Source of the DNA: Thalassomonas actiniarum
GTDB taxonomy: Bacteria > Pseudomonadota > Gammaproteobacteria > Enterobacterales > Alteromonadaceae
Direction: 5' to 3'
Length of the DNA stretch: 64,000 nucleotides
NCBI RefSeq assembly: GCF_000948975.2
Contig: NZ_CP059735.1
Location: forward strand, 4,340,001 to 4,404,000
The translations under genes and the position numbers were made by a program. Of this stretch, positions 30,347 through 40,469 are shown one piece after another. How positions within the stretch are numbered: position 1 is the first letter of the stretch; each line of letters starts with the position of its first letter. Under the pieces are notes generated by a model. It searched no databases and was not told the origin of the DNA. It was given only the letters and a program-made list of their open reading frames with translations.

Positions 30347-31279
30347 TTATTGATTAACAGAAATTGACTGTCGGTTGCGCTGCGACAAAAGCGCCAGCTG
30401 CTGACGGGCGAAAAGCACCGAACCAACCTCCGGCGGACCTATCGGCGCAATCAGCCGCTCACGAATTTCCTGATCCAACCAGGGCATTAACCTTGTGGAT
30501 AAACCGCCGATAATCGACATCGCCGGCGGATTTTTCTGCCATAAAGCCCGGGCAACTTTGCTGATATACGCGCCCCCTTCATGCACTATGGCAAGCGCCA
30601 GGGCATCGCCAGCTTCTGCCGCATCAAAAACAAGATTAGCTAAACCGGCGTAAAAGGCGGCGGGTTTTCCGGCCACCGCTTCAACAATATCGGTACTGGT
30701 GCGACAATCAAGTTTGTCCATCAGGGATTGGCTCAATACCGATACCGGCTTAAAACCGTCCAGCGACAATAACACCTGCTCAACCGCCTGCAAACCGAAC
30801 CAGCCGCCGCTGCCTTTGTCGCCATGGGGGAAACCATGGGCACCGATAATAAATTCCTGTCCGCACACGTAAGAAAAACCGCACGAGCCTGTACCTGTGA
30901 TCATCACCGCCCCGTCCTGCCCCTGATGGGCGCCCAGGCAAGCCACCAATAAGTCTGTGGCAAGAAACATGGCTTTAAAGGGATGCTGCCAGGCAGACAT
31001 TTGCTCAAACTGCTGCGGCAGGTTTACCCCCGCCAGGCCAACGCCGGCAATAAGCTCAGTTAACGGCGTATCGGCCAAACCGGCATCTATCAGTGCCAGG
31101 TAGGCAGATTTAACGATGGAATCTGTTGCCTGTTCAAAACCGTGCAGCGGATTACCCGGTCCGGAAATACCACTGCCTAAAATTTGATTATCCGCTGTCA
31201 TGATAATGGCTTTACATTTACTGCCGCCGCCATCTATGCCTAAAAAAAGCTGCTCTTGCTTGTCCTTACTGTAAAGCAT
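30347..31279 (-). CDS. nagK: N-acetylglucosamine kinase (BadF/BadG family)
   Basis: 310-residue ATPase of the BadF/BadG/BcrA/BcrD type. The phosphate-binding loop LGIDGGGSKCKAIIM is at the N-terminus, with adenosine-site ITGTGSCGF and GDKGSGGWFGLQAV following. In this position it is expected to phosphorylate GlcNAc (possibly also glucosamine) delivered by NagP. It is the first gene of the nagK-nagB-nagA-nagP run and has a NagR-type palindrome 87 bp before its start. Confidence 0.88.
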   Translation of the reverse strand: MLYSKDKQEQLFLGIDGGGSKCKAIIMTADNQILGSGISGPGNPLHGFEQATDSIVKSAYLALIDAGLADTPLTELIAGVGLAGVNLPQQFEQMSAWQHPFKAMFLATDLLVACLGAHQGQDGAVMITGTGSCGFSYVCGQEFIIGAHGFPHGDKGSGGWFGLQAVEQVLLSLDGFKPVSVLSQSLMDKLDCRTSTDIVEAVAGKPAAFYAGLANLVFDAAEAGDALALAIVHEGGAYISKVARALWQKNPPAMSIIGGLSTRLMPWLDQEIRERLIAPIGPPEVGSVLFARQQLALLSQRNRQSISVNQ

Positions 31280-31365
31280 GTTGACCTCTTAGTTTTTCAC
31301 TTGCGCCCGTGACCGGCCATGTGAACAGGGATGATTGATTTAATGACTAACATCTTAACCATTTA

Positions 31366-31379
31366 TGACAGCGCTGTCA
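31366..31379. promoter_or_regulatory. NagR-type operator upstream of nagK
   Basis: Perfect palindrome TGACAGCGCTGTCA, extended by A/T on each side to 16 bp. It is one of four sites around this locus and lies in the upstream region of nagK-nagB-nagA-nagP. A central GCGC palindrome is typical of LacI-family operators. Confidence 0.85.
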
Positions 31380-31470
31380 TTATGTTTTTGCTTTTTATTT
31401 TCTTTGCTTTGTCAACTTGTCAGCGTCTTACAAAAACCGTATAAAAAATTGAATATTATCAGTGACTTTA

Positions 31471-31500
31471 AGAAAGCCCCGGTAACACTACCCGGGGTTA
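31471..31500 (-). terminator. Terminator after the hexosaminidase gene
   Basis: Imperfect stem CCCCGGTA / TACCCGGGG (31477-31497), with a T-containing tract (CTTTCTT) on the minus strand. It separates the hexosaminidase gene from the nagK promoter region. Confidence 0.55.
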
Positions 31501-31563
31501 AAAACAGGCAAAGAAATGTTTCAGCCGACCAATGCCGGAGCCAAATAACCGGTAAAACAGCAA

Positions 31564-34284
31564 TTAACGAACAGCTGTGGTGCGCCCGCGCCGCTTGCCG
31601 TTGTTACTGACACTGCGCACCTGTACCTCAGCCGCTTCGGCATTGCCTTGTGCATTATCTTCTACATAGCCAAGGGGAACCGGGCCGGTATATAACTGCC
31701 AGTTTTTCCCGGCAAGCTTATATTCTATGCCCAGCCCGGGAAAAGCGATATTGGCCCATAAATGTCCGTTGTCAATTTTCGCCCCTACCGTCGGTAAGCG
31801 GTAACTGATATCCGAGAGCTCAAGCTTGGCAAATTCTTTCTGCCCCAAGGTATTGGCAAAAAGCGCCCAGTCACTGTCCCGGCGCTTGCGGCGCTGTTCA
31901 TCAAAGACCTGCGTTTCCCGGCTGTATTTAAAACCCTGGTAATTATAAGGCACCGCCCACTCAGGCAGATGCCAGGCACGTTCGGCCAGCGCCAGCAAAC
32001 GCGGGAAGATTTTATGCTCTGCCAAATCGTCACTGCGGGTATTTTCACTCCACAACTGCCCCTGCAACCCTAAAAACTTGCGCCCTTTTTCCAGCGGCAT
32101 TGAAACTAATTTCCCCCGGGCATCTTTGACAAAAGTGTCGTCGCTGACAAAGGGATTTTCTTCCCGGTCAAACCAGAACTCGGCATGCACCGGCAGGTTA
32201 TCCGGCATAAACTGGAAGATTTTCTCGGTATTGGTATGCCGTGATGCCCAGTAATAACCGTGCTCTTTCGGGTCGGCTTCATAAGGGAAGTCAAAATACA
32301 TGACATCCGGAGTAGAAATCACCACCTGCCAATTGCGGTTGGCCAGTTCATGGGCCTGCTTATGCCCTTCCCAGGGTAAGAGCCCCCAGGCATTGGCCTG
32401 CACGACACTTGGCATATTTTCCTTACGGGTATGGCTTAAGCCGTCGCTCCAGGCGGCGGTTTCGATATCTAAGTCCGCTAAAATGCCCGCCACCCGCTCG
32501 ATAAAATAAGCACCGAGTTCATCGGTTTTGGTGATGCCTGAATTATTGCTCCTGATAAAGGCTTTACAGGCGGGAGATTCGGTCCAGGCACCGGCGGTTT
32601 CATCGGCGCCGATATGATAACGGCGGATCGGCTGCCCCGCCTGCTTGTGCATGGCCTGTACCTGGGTCATCACTTCTTTGACGAAGGCATAGGAAGACTC
32701 CAGGCAAACATTGATGGTATTGTCATGATAAAACTGCACCGACGAATACTTACTGGTATCTTCAACTTCATGGAGCTGGAACTGACTGGCTTTATCAAAT
32801 TCTTCCAGCGCCTGGTATTTGTTATATCTTGCGGTCATCGCCTTAATTGCCGCCCGCGAATGTCCCGGCATATCCAATGACGGGATCACCTGGATAAAAC
32901 GCTCGCTCGCAGCCATTAAAATTTCCTGATAATCCGCCACCGAATAATAGCCGTTCACCCCGCTTTTCGGATCAGGCCCGGCCCCCAGCTGCGGGATCAG
33001 GCAATCCTGCTCCCGGGGGTCAAAACAGCGCTTGCCGCCGATATCGGTTAATTCAGGCAGGCCCGGGATTTCCAGGCGCCAGCCTTCATCGTCACCCAGG
33101 TGCAGATGTAACTTATTGAGCTTATAAGCCGCCATTTGATCTAACAGATCCAGGATAAAGGCTTTACTGTGAAAGTTGCGGGCAACATCCACCATCAGGC
33201 CGCGAAAGCCATAATGGGGCTCATCTTCGATGAAAAGCTCGGGTAGCTCATTTGCTCCTAAGGTCAGCAAAGAAGCTAAAGATTGCAGACCGTTAAATAC
33301 GCCGTTGGCATCGACGCCCGAGATATTAATGGCACCTGAGGTAATGTTCAGTGAATAGCTGCCGATGATTTTCGCTTCATCCGCCTTAACCTTGAGGTTA
33401 AGGGGTACACCGCTGTTATTAAAACTTATACCTAAATTTTCCAGCCGCTTTACTGCCGCGTTCACCGATTTTTTATCCAGCGGGCCAAAGTCCACTTTGA
33501 CTCCCCGGCGGATATCGAGCAGGCGCTGCTTGCCTGTGGTCTTATCTTTTGCATAAGTAATATGTTTCGGAGTGGGAATAATAACCCTGCTGACATCGGG
33601 GCGTGTTTCACCCAGGGCGAGATTGCGCTGATACAAGTCACTGCTACTCAGCCACTTGGTGGCATCCTGCTTGTTTTTCTTAAACTGCTTATCAAGATCG
33701 TCAATGGGCTCGACAAAAGGCAATAGCTCCAAACCGGTCTCGGGATCTGTTTCCGGCCGGGTACTGGCAATAATGCGCGCCTGAAGTTGTTCACTATATA
33801 CCATATAGTTGGGCAAGGCATCGGATTCAGACACCATCCAGAAATTGGCGCGAAACAGCAAAGTTTTGCGCTCCCCGGCTTTAAAACCGCTAAAATTGTC
33901 TTTTAACGATATCCGGTGCAGATCGCCGTTAAGGTGTTTTATGGCAAACTCTTCACTTTCAAAAGATTGCACCGGCGCTATCTGGCTGAAATAAATAAAC
34001 CAGTTATTGACCGAAATCGCCTCTTTCGCGGTGAAACTCAGCTCCACTTCAAAGCAATTGCCATCGGCCTGCTCCTTGTCGCAGTGCTTGCCGGGAATAT
34101 TGGTGACTAAGCGGTATTTGATTTCCAGTTGCCTGGCTATCCGGTTGAGATCCGCCTGGGTCGGTTGCTGCAAAGAAAAACCGGCTTGACTTGAAACAGC
34201 AGGCGCACTATCCGCACTACCTTGCTTGCTTTGGCCACAGGCACTGAGCACTAACATTAAAAAGATTAACAGGGAGTTCTTCAT
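31564..34284 (-). CDS. Lipoprotein beta-N-acetylhexosaminidase (GH20)
   Basis: 906-residue exo-enzyme that releases GlcNAc from chitin oligomers. The lipobox LSAC (Cys16) predicts attachment to a membrane. The N-terminal carbohydrate-binding CHB_HEX domain spans about 45-200, the GH20b domain about 225-350 and the GH20 barrel about 355-770. A small C-terminal CHB_HEX_C-like domain follows. The catalytic Asp561-Glu562 pair sits in YHIGADETAGAW. It lies between the TonB receptor and nagK, so imported or surface-held chito-oligomers are trimmed for NagP. Confidence 0.94.
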   Translation of the reverse strand: MKNSLLIFLMLVLSACGQSKQGSADSAPAVSSQAGFSLQQPTQADLNRIARQLEIKYRLVTNIPGKHCDKEQADGNCFEVELSFTAKEAISVNNWFIYFSQIAPVQSFESEEFAIKHLNGDLHRISLKDNFSGFKAGERKTLLFRANFWMVSESDALPNYMVYSEQLQARIIASTRPETDPETGLELLPFVEPIDDLDKQFKKNKQDATKWLSSSDLYQRNLALGETRPDVSRVIIPTPKHITYAKDKTTGKQRLLDIRRGVKVDFGPLDKKSVNAAVKRLENLGISFNNSGVPLNLKVKADEAKIIGSYSLNITSGAINISGVDANGVFNGLQSLASLLTLGANELPELFIEDEPHYGFRGLMVDVARNFHSKAFILDLLDQMAAYKLNKLHLHLGDDEGWRLEIPGLPELTDIGGKRCFDPREQDCLIPQLGAGPDPKSGVNGYYSVADYQEILMAASERFIQVIPSLDMPGHSRAAIKAMTARYNKYQALEEFDKASQFQLHEVEDTSKYSSVQFYHDNTINVCLESSYAFVKEVMTQVQAMHKQAGQPIRRYHIGADETAGAWTESPACKAFIRSNNSGITKTDELGAYFIERVAGILADLDIETAAWSDGLSHTRKENMPSVVQANAWGLLPWEGHKQAHELANRNWQVVISTPDVMYFDFPYEADPKEHGYYWASRHTNTEKIFQFMPDNLPVHAEFWFDREENPFVSDDTFVKDARGKLVSMPLEKGRKFLGLQGQLWSENTRSDDLAEHKIFPRLLALAERAWHLPEWAVPYNYQGFKYSRETQVFDEQRRKRRDSDWALFANTLGQKEFAKLELSDISYRLPTVGAKIDNGHLWANIAFPGLGIEYKLAGKNWQLYTGPVPLGYVEDNAQGNAEAAEVQVRSVSNNGKRRGRTTAVR

Positions 34285-34351
34285 TGTTATTATGTTCTCG
34301 TTATTCTGGTCTTACTTACTTTTATTGCTGCGCCTTTATACCCGGCTAAGG

Positions 34352-34393
34352 TAAAAAAGGCCTTTTATAACAGCGATAAAAGGCCTTTTTCTT
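34352..34393 (-). terminator. Terminator of the TonB receptor gene
   Basis: AAAAAAGGCCTTTTAT pairs with ATAAAAGGCCTTTTT around a 7-nt loop, with T-rich sequence on both sides. It lies between the receptor stop and the hexosaminidase start and can work in either direction. Confidence 0.75.
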
Positions 34394-34464
34394 GATAAAG
34401 CGTATTAGCAAACATCAACTTATTACCCGGGTACAAGTTTGACCTTATACCCGGATAAGCTTGA

Positions 34465-37140
34465 TTAGAAGCTGATATTCGCCCCTAAAATCACCCGAGG
34501 ACCATTTTGGTAACGGGACATCACACGGCTTTTATCGACGTTATATTCAACCACTTCTTCATCAAGAATGTTCACCCCTTCCAATACCAGGGTCAGGTTT
34601 TCATTGACGGTATAAGAGGTACTGAAATCCAGCTGGCCAAAGTCATCGTTATAAATTTCAGAGCCGGAGCTTAAACCCTTGTACCATTCGGTGCGGTAGT
34701 TGTACATCAAACGCGCCGAGAAGGCTTCGTTTTCATAATAAGCAGTGATGTTGGCCATATGCTCGGAAGCCCCCAAAACTAAACCTGAGCCCAATAAGTT
34801 ATCGTCGCGCTTGCCGTCATTTTTGGCATCGGTATAGGTATAGTTGGTGGCAACACCAAAACCGTTACCGAAGTCTTGCTGGTAGGTAATTTCAACCCCG
34901 GTTGTGGTACCGCCCGGGCCGTTTTCGGGACGGGTTACTGTGGCTTCAACCCAGGTATCATCCTGCTGGCGGTAGAAACTTTCGGTTGAGGTACCCGAGG
35001 TTTGATAACTTTCGATATCTTTATAGAAAACCGTCGCCGAGACTAAAGAGGCATCGTCGAAATAGTATTCCCAGGCAACATCAAACTGGTTAGCCAGCTG
35101 GGGATCCAAATTCGGGTTACCGGCAGAAGCCGTCGGGTTGGCAACGGTTAAATCACCCGGCGCCGAAATCGGGGCAATGTCCGAGAAGTTAGGACGCGCC
35201 ATAACCCGGGCAGCAGATAAACGTACGATTTGATCGCCTGTCAGATCATAGGCAAAATTAAAGCTGGGTAAAATCTCGGTATAGGTTCGGCTTTGATTCT
35301 GCCACTCAAGGCTTGACGGCATCAGATCGTCGTTGATACCCGGATTTTCTACCGTCATCAGACCACCGCTGTCGGAGGAGAAGGCATAAGCGGCGGCTTT
35401 TTGCTTGGTTCTTGCCACACGCACACCAAGATTACCGCGGTAACCGTCACCGGAGAAATCCCCCTGAACATAAAAGGCGGTTTTCGCTTCTTCAACTTCC
35501 CAGATTTCCCCTAAAGTTTTATGTACCGCATAACTGGCATCATCGCCTAAACCTAATTCCCGCATCACGGCCGAGCTGTGTTTTAATTGCTCGGTCACAT
35601 TACCGGACATCACATCTTCGGCAACACTTTGGGTGCCGTTGCTTAAGCCGCAATCCGCCAGGGTCGGACACTGGTTGTTTAAAATCTGGCTCATATAGTT
35701 GGCGCTTTCGCCATCCGTTGCCTGACCCCAGTGCCAGCTGTAGGCTTCACGGTCCTGGGTACGTTTATGATCCCGGTATTTCACCCCGACTTTAACGGCG
35801 GTAAAAGCGCCGAAATCCACCGGCAGCTCTAAGTCCACCTGGGCATAAGACTCTTCATCTGTGGTGGGTTTATTACCCCCCCAGATCCAGCCGCCGTTAA
35901 ATTGCGAGCCGTCGGTAGGATCCACCTGGGTATTGATCTCAGGTCTGCCGTTTAAGTCAAAATCATAGTTAGAGGCGGCGGTATATTCCCACGAGGTTTC
36001 GTTATAGGTGCCGCCTTCTGCTTCCGTGGTACCGAGCTGGGCATTGATACTGTACTCATCGGCATGGAAATTCATATCCAAATGAATCGAGTTGATATCG
36101 GTTTTCGATACCCGATTGATATGGTTCCAGCGTACGTCCCCTTCACCGCCGGTCACAGAAGCCGACATGATACTGTCGCCGTCACGGACAACATCGCTAA
36201 TTTCATCGGCCGATTCATTGTTAAACATTAACAAGTAGTTGGAGTTGTTATTGTTGGAATTCATTTTCGAGTCAAGCACATTTAAGGTGACATCGAACTC
36301 ATCGCTGGGAGCAAATTGCAGGCTGGCAAAAATGGTATCGCGCTCACGCTCCTGCTTAAAGATAGGCGCGGCGACGACCCTGGGGTTCCAGTCGCCGTTT
36401 TCCTGCTGATTCCAGCCTAATACTTCCAGGCCTTCGCGCTGAACAAAACGCTCACTTTTTGAACCTGAGATCAAAATACCGAAACGCTCGCTTTCATCTT
36501 TCCAGGAATATAATCCTTCAAAAATCGGATCGGTTTCTTCCGAGACTTCAGAATATTGCTGCTGAACGTTGAAATTAACCGTATGGGCGGCTAAGTCCAG
36601 CGGCTTGCGGGTTTTTAATACTACGGTGCCGCCGATAGAGCCTTCATCCAGACTCGCTTCCGGCGACTTATATACTTCCAGGTTACTGACCAGGGAAGAC
36701 GGCAATAGAGTAAAGTTAAAACTGCGGCTCGGATTATCCAAAATAAACCAGTCGGCGGTACCGACATATTGACCGTTTAGCAAGGTCCGGTTTTTCGTCG
36801 GATCGGATGCCCGTACGGTAATTTTTTCCCCTTCACCAAATTCACGGGAAACCCCGATACCGGTAACACGGGACAGCGACTCGGCAACGTTTTTGTCCGG
36901 AAATTTGCCTATGTCTTCGGCGGAAATGGAATCAACAATGGAATTGGAGAAACGTTTATTGTTGATATCCTGCTTGATGCTGCCACGAATACCGCGTACC
37001 TCAATGATTTCGGTATTATCGCTCTTTGCCGCCGGTGCCGTAACCTTATCGGCGGCCAGCGCACCCGGCGCCGCCATACCCGAGAGGATCATGGTGATAC
37101 TGGTGGCAAGTACCTTTTTATTAAATGTTTTTGATGACAT
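34465..37140 (-). CDS. TonB-dependent receptor (chito-oligosaccharide/GlcNAc type)
   Basis: 891-residue outer-membrane transporter. A signal peptide ends near GALAAD. The N-terminal plug domain (about 45-165) has EVRGIRGSIKQDINNKRF and ESLSRVTGIGVSREFGEGEKITVRA, and the rest is a 22-strand barrel ending in a strand with terminal aromatic residue (VILGANISF). It is of the large saccharide-receptor class common in Alteromonadales. The ligand is inferred from its place next to GH20 and nag genes and a NagR-type operator 170 bp upstream. The start chosen is the ATG at 37140, preceded by AAGGGA; a GTG at 37158 is also in frame. Confidence 0.92.
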   Translation of the reverse strand: MSSKTFNKKVLATSITMILSGMAAPGALAADKVTAPAAKSDNTEIIEVRGIRGSIKQDINNKRFSNSIVDSISAEDIGKFPDKNVAESLSRVTGIGVSREFGEGEKITVRASDPTKNRTLLNGQYVGTADWFILDNPSRSFNFTLLPSSLVSNLEVYKSPEASLDEGSIGGTVVLKTRKPLDLAAHTVNFNVQQQYSEVSEETDPIFEGLYSWKDESERFGILISGSKSERFVQREGLEVLGWNQQENGDWNPRVVAAPIFKQERERDTIFASLQFAPSDEFDVTLNVLDSKMNSNNNNSNYLLMFNNESADEISDVVRDGDSIMSASVTGGEGDVRWNHINRVSKTDINSIHLDMNFHADEYSINAQLGTTEAEGGTYNETSWEYTAASNYDFDLNGRPEINTQVDPTDGSQFNGGWIWGGNKPTTDEESYAQVDLELPVDFGAFTAVKVGVKYRDHKRTQDREAYSWHWGQATDGESANYMSQILNNQCPTLADCGLSNGTQSVAEDVMSGNVTEQLKHSSAVMRELGLGDDASYAVHKTLGEIWEVEEAKTAFYVQGDFSGDGYRGNLGVRVARTKQKAAAYAFSSDSGGLMTVENPGINDDLMPSSLEWQNQSRTYTEILPSFNFAYDLTGDQIVRLSAARVMARPNFSDIAPISAPGDLTVANPTASAGNPNLDPQLANQFDVAWEYYFDDASLVSATVFYKDIESYQTSGTSTESFYRQQDDTWVEATVTRPENGPGGTTTGVEITYQQDFGNGFGVATNYTYTDAKNDGKRDDNLLGSGLVLGASEHMANITAYYENEAFSARLMYNYRTEWYKGLSSGSEIYNDDFGQLDFSTSYTVNENLTLVLEGVNILDEEVVEYNVDKSRVMSRYQNGPRVILGANISF

Positions 37141-37309
37141 AGACTTTCCCTTACGCACGTTATATTAATGTTATAAGTTTTTGTTGTATTTCTGTCCTAC
37201 GGTAAAGCTTTACCGTAAGCACTTCACTTTTCAGCTTTGCTGCTTGGCTTTATTCCCTAGCCTTTACTGCCCAACTAAAGCACTTATGACTCCCTTTGAA
37301 CCCGCTTAC

Positions 37310-37323
37310 TGACAGCGCTGTCA
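37310..37323. promoter_or_regulatory. NagR-type operator upstream of the TonB receptor gene
   Basis: Perfect 14-bp palindrome TGACAGCGCTGTCA in the 347-bp gap between pgi and the receptor gene. It is identical to the sites at 31366 and 39198. Confidence 0.85.
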
Positions 37324-37487
37324 TAAATCATACTATTACCATACACACAAATTTATCTTTTGACCAGATAAAGGCGGCATTAACAGCAAATCAAAGATAA
37401 CGCAGCTGTAAATAAATCTGTTTACCCGATGTAAACATTTTATGATGGCGGCAGAGTCAGGCCCGCCAAATCTGTCGGCTTGGCGCT

Positions 37488-39143
37488 TTAAACAGCGCCG
37501 CCCCCGGAAACTTTTTGATAATAATGGATCAGGTTTTCGGTGGAACAATCATGGCTTACCCGGGTTTCCCCGGCCTGTAATTCCTGCTGAATTTTAGCCG
37601 CCAGTCCTTTGCCTAGCTCCACCCCCCACTGATCAAAGGAGCAGATCTGCAAAATAATGCCCTGCACAAAAATTTTATGCTCATAGGCGGCTATCAACAT
37701 ACCCAAGGTGGCCGGATCTATGCGTTTAAGCAAAATAGTATTGGTCGGCCGGTTACCCTTGTGCACCTTATGGGGGGCCACCGCATCGATATACGGCGCC
37801 TCCCTGCCCTTGGCTTTGAGATCGGCACAAATTTCCTCTTCGTTGACCCCGGTCATCAAGGCCTGGGTCTGGGCGAAGAAGTTGGCCATCAGGGTTTCAT
37901 GGTGGCCTTTCACCGGAGTGACACTGGTGACCGAGCCGATAAAATCGGCGGGCACGACATTATTGCTTTGATGCAGATACTGATAAAAAGCGTGCTGACC
38001 GTTGATGCCCAGCTGGCCCCAGATGGAAGGTACGGTAGCATAATCGAGCTCATCGCCGTGCCAGGACACCGACTTGCCGTTACTTTCCATTTCCGCCTGC
38101 TGCAAATAGCTACTGAGCATATGCAGGGTTTGATCATAAGGTAAAATCGCCTGGGATTTGGCTCCCAAAAAGGTGGTATTCCACACGCTGAGCAGCGCCA
38201 TGATCACCGGCATATTTTGCTCCGGCGGCGCCTGGACAAAATGCCGGTCCATATTATCGGCGCCGTCGAGCAGGGCTTTAAACTTATCGAAGCCTAAATC
38301 CAGGGCAACGGGCAGGCCGATAGCGGACCAGAGAGAAAAGCGTCCGCCGACCCAGTCCCAGATGTCGAAAATATTTTCCTGACTGATGCCAAACTTCACG
38401 GCATTCTCTTTGTTGGCGGTCACGGCAACAAAATGTTTCGCCACCGCGGTTTCATCAAAGGAAGCGGAAATCAGCCAGTTCAGTGCGGTACGGGCATTAA
38501 GCAAGGTTTCCGTAGTAGTAAAAGTTTTCGAGGAAACTATAAACAGCACTTTTTGCGGGTCCAGCGGCCTTAAGATCTCCACTATCTGGGCGCCGTCAAC
38601 GTTAGAGACATAATGCATATTCACGCTGTTATCACTGTAATGTTTAAGCGCTTCGGTGACCATTTGCGGACCGAGGTTAGAGCCGCCTACCCCGATATTG
38701 ACAATATCCGTGATGCGCTTGCCGCTATAACCGAGCCAATGTCCCTGGCGCACCTGGTTGACAAAGGCTTCCATTTTCACCAGCTGGCTCTGCACCTGGG
38801 CAGTGATATTTTCACCGTCCACCATAAGTGGCTGCTCACTGCGCCGTCTTAAGGCAGTATGCAGCACAGCACGGTTTTCCGTCTGGTTGATTTTATCGCC
38901 GCGCAGCATTTTTTCACGCCAGGCAGCGACATCGGTTTCCCGGGCCAGGGCAAACAACACCGACATGGTTTCATCGTCGATAAGGTTCTTCGAATAATCC
39001 AGTAACAAACCCGGCAGCTCCAGTGAAAACTTGTTAAAGCGTTCACTGTCGGCGGCAAATAAATCATTCATATGCTGGTGTTTCTTTTCCCCTGCCAAAC
39101 GGGTCAGTTTTTGCCAACTCGGCAGTGATGGTCTTGCCTGCAT
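37488..39143 (-). CDS. pgi: Glucose-6-phosphate isomerase Pgi
   Basis: Interconverts fructose-6-P and glucose-6-P, the step after NagB-II. The 551 residues carry the PGI signatures VGVGGSNLGPQMV, FIVSSKTFTTTETLLNA, WDWVGGRFSLWSAIGLP and FDQWGVELGKGLA. The length agrees with the E. coli enzyme. The ATG at 39143 is chosen because upstream in-frame codons (to 39212) have no family similarity and would run into the operator at 39198-39211. It is the only pgi in the window and appears to belong to the GlcNAc regulon. Confidence 0.95.
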   Translation of the reverse strand: MQARPSLPSWQKLTRLAGEKKHQHMNDLFAADSERFNKFSLELPGLLLDYSKNLIDDETMSVLFALARETDVAAWREKMLRGDKINQTENRAVLHTALRRRSEQPLMVDGENITAQVQSQLVKMEAFVNQVRQGHWLGYSGKRITDIVNIGVGGSNLGPQMVTEALKHYSDNSVNMHYVSNVDGAQIVEILRPLDPQKVLFIVSSKTFTTTETLLNARTALNWLISASFDETAVAKHFVAVTANKENAVKFGISQENIFDIWDWVGGRFSLWSAIGLPVALDLGFDKFKALLDGADNMDRHFVQAPPEQNMPVIMALLSVWNTTFLGAKSQAILPYDQTLHMLSSYLQQAEMESNGKSVSWHGDELDYATVPSIWGQLGINGQHAFYQYLHQSNNVVPADFIGSVTSVTPVKGHHETLMANFFAQTQALMTGVNEEEICADLKAKGREAPYIDAVAPHKVHKGNRPTNTILLKRIDPATLGMLIAAYEHKIFVQGIILQICSFDQWGVELGKGLAAKIQQELQAGETRVSHDCSTENLIHYYQKVSGGGAV

Positions 39144-39197
39144 AAAAACTCTCTGATACGGATAAAAAATTAATGATAAATTTACCTTAAGCAAAAA

Positions 39198-39211
39198 TGA
39201 CAGCGCTGTCA
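39198..39211. promoter_or_regulatory. NagR-type operator between pgi and the lacI gene
   Basis: Perfect TGACAGCGCTGTCA, 55 bp before the pgi start and 165 bp before the divergent regulator gene, so it can control pgi and possibly autoregulate the regulator. Confidence 0.85.
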
Positions 39212-39375
39212 ACAGTGTTTGTGATAATTACTGATCTCCGCTTTTAGCAGAGAAAAGTTAAACATAACGCGTTAAATTATGCCCATTTACCAATTAGTGA
39301 TTGCCGCACACCGCCAGAAGCAATACCCTAAGGGCTAGAAACGTAAGAAGAATAAGTAAAGGTGTTAAATCCTAG

Positions 39376-40404
39376 ATGAAAGCTACCATAAATGATGTTG
39401 CCAAACATGCGGGAGTGTCGATCAAAACCGTTTCCCGGGTGATGAATAACGAACCTTCGGTGCGCCAGTCCACCAGGGAAAAGGTTCAGGCAACCGTTGC
39501 CGAGCTTAATTACCAGCCGAACCTGGCCGCCCGTAACCTGGCAGGCACTAAGTCCTACTCCATTGCCTATGTTTACGATAATCCCAATGCCTATTATGTT
39601 ATCGATATGCAAAACGGTATTTTATCCGCCTGCCGTAAACAAGGCTTTGAACTCTTGATCCACCCCTGTGATGCAAAAAAAGAGAATATCACCGAAGAAG
39701 TGATCGCTATGGTCAAGCAATCCCGGGTAGCAGGATTAGTGCTGACACCGCCGTTTTCCGAAATGCCGGAATTTGTTGAGCGTATCAGCGAACTGGATGT
39801 CAAACTGGTGCGTATTATGTCGGGGGATCTGGCACCGGACGAACTCAGCCCCTGCATTATGGTCAATGACCACGATGCCGCCATGAGCATTACCGAACAC
39901 CTGATTGAATTAGGCCATAAAGAGATTGCCTTTATTGCCGGTGACGCCGGCCATAAATCGACAATTGAACGCCTCAACGGTTATAAAAAAGCCCTGGCAG
40001 ATCATCGCATGGCCATCAACGAAGACTTGATCATTCACGGGGAATATTCTTTCGAATCCGGGGTTGAAGGTGCAAAAAGTTTGATGCAGGGACAAGTCAA
40101 ACCCACGGCAATTTTCTCCTGTAACGATGAAATCGCCGCCGGGGCATTATTTTCCGCCCGGCTGATGGGGCTGGACATTCCCAGTCAACTCTCCATTGCC
40201 GGTTTTGAAAACAGCCCGTTCTCGCGCCAAACCTGGCCCAAGCTCACCACGGCGCACCAGCCCAATGAGCAGATCGCCGAAAATGCCGCCAACCTGCTGA
40301 TTGCCCAGACCCGCAACCAGGGGGAAGCCAATCCGGTGGGACAATATACGCCGCAACTCCTGGTACGGGATTCCACCTCAAGCCCGGCGGGTACCGGCAG
40401 CTAA
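39376..40404 (+). CDS. nagR: LacI-family regulator of GlcNAc utilisation (NagR-like)
   Basis: 342 residues: LacI helix-turn-helix at 1-55 (TINDVAKHAGVSIKTVSRVMNN with hinge YQPNLAARNLAG), then a periplasmic-binding-like effector domain (about 60-335). Shewanella-type GlcNAc operons use a LacI regulator called NagR whose likely effector is a GlcNAc phosphate derivative. The position beside pgi and the four identical or near-identical palindromes around the cluster support the same role here. The assignment to those palindromes is inferred, not shown. Confidence 0.88.
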   Translation: MKATINDVAKHAGVSIKTVSRVMNNEPSVRQSTREKVQATVAELNYQPNLAARNLAGTKSYSIAYVYDNPNAYYVIDMQNGILSACRKQGFELLIHPCDAKKENITEEVIAMVKQSRVAGLVLTPPFSEMPEFVERISELDVKLVRIMSGDLAPDELSPCIMVNDHDAAMSITEHLIELGHKEIAFIAGDAGHKSTIERLNGYKKALADHRMAINEDLIIHGEYSFESGVEGAKSLMQGQVKPTAIFSCNDEIAAGALFSARLMGLDIPSQLSIAGFENSPFSRQTWPKLTTAHQPNEQIAENAANLLIAQTRNQGEANPVGQYTPQLLVRDSTSSPAGTGS

Positions 40405-40469
40405 GGCAAAAAAGAAAACAGCAGCAGGGCAAATAAGTAAAGCCGGCTATTTTGCGCTAGGCTTAAGGT

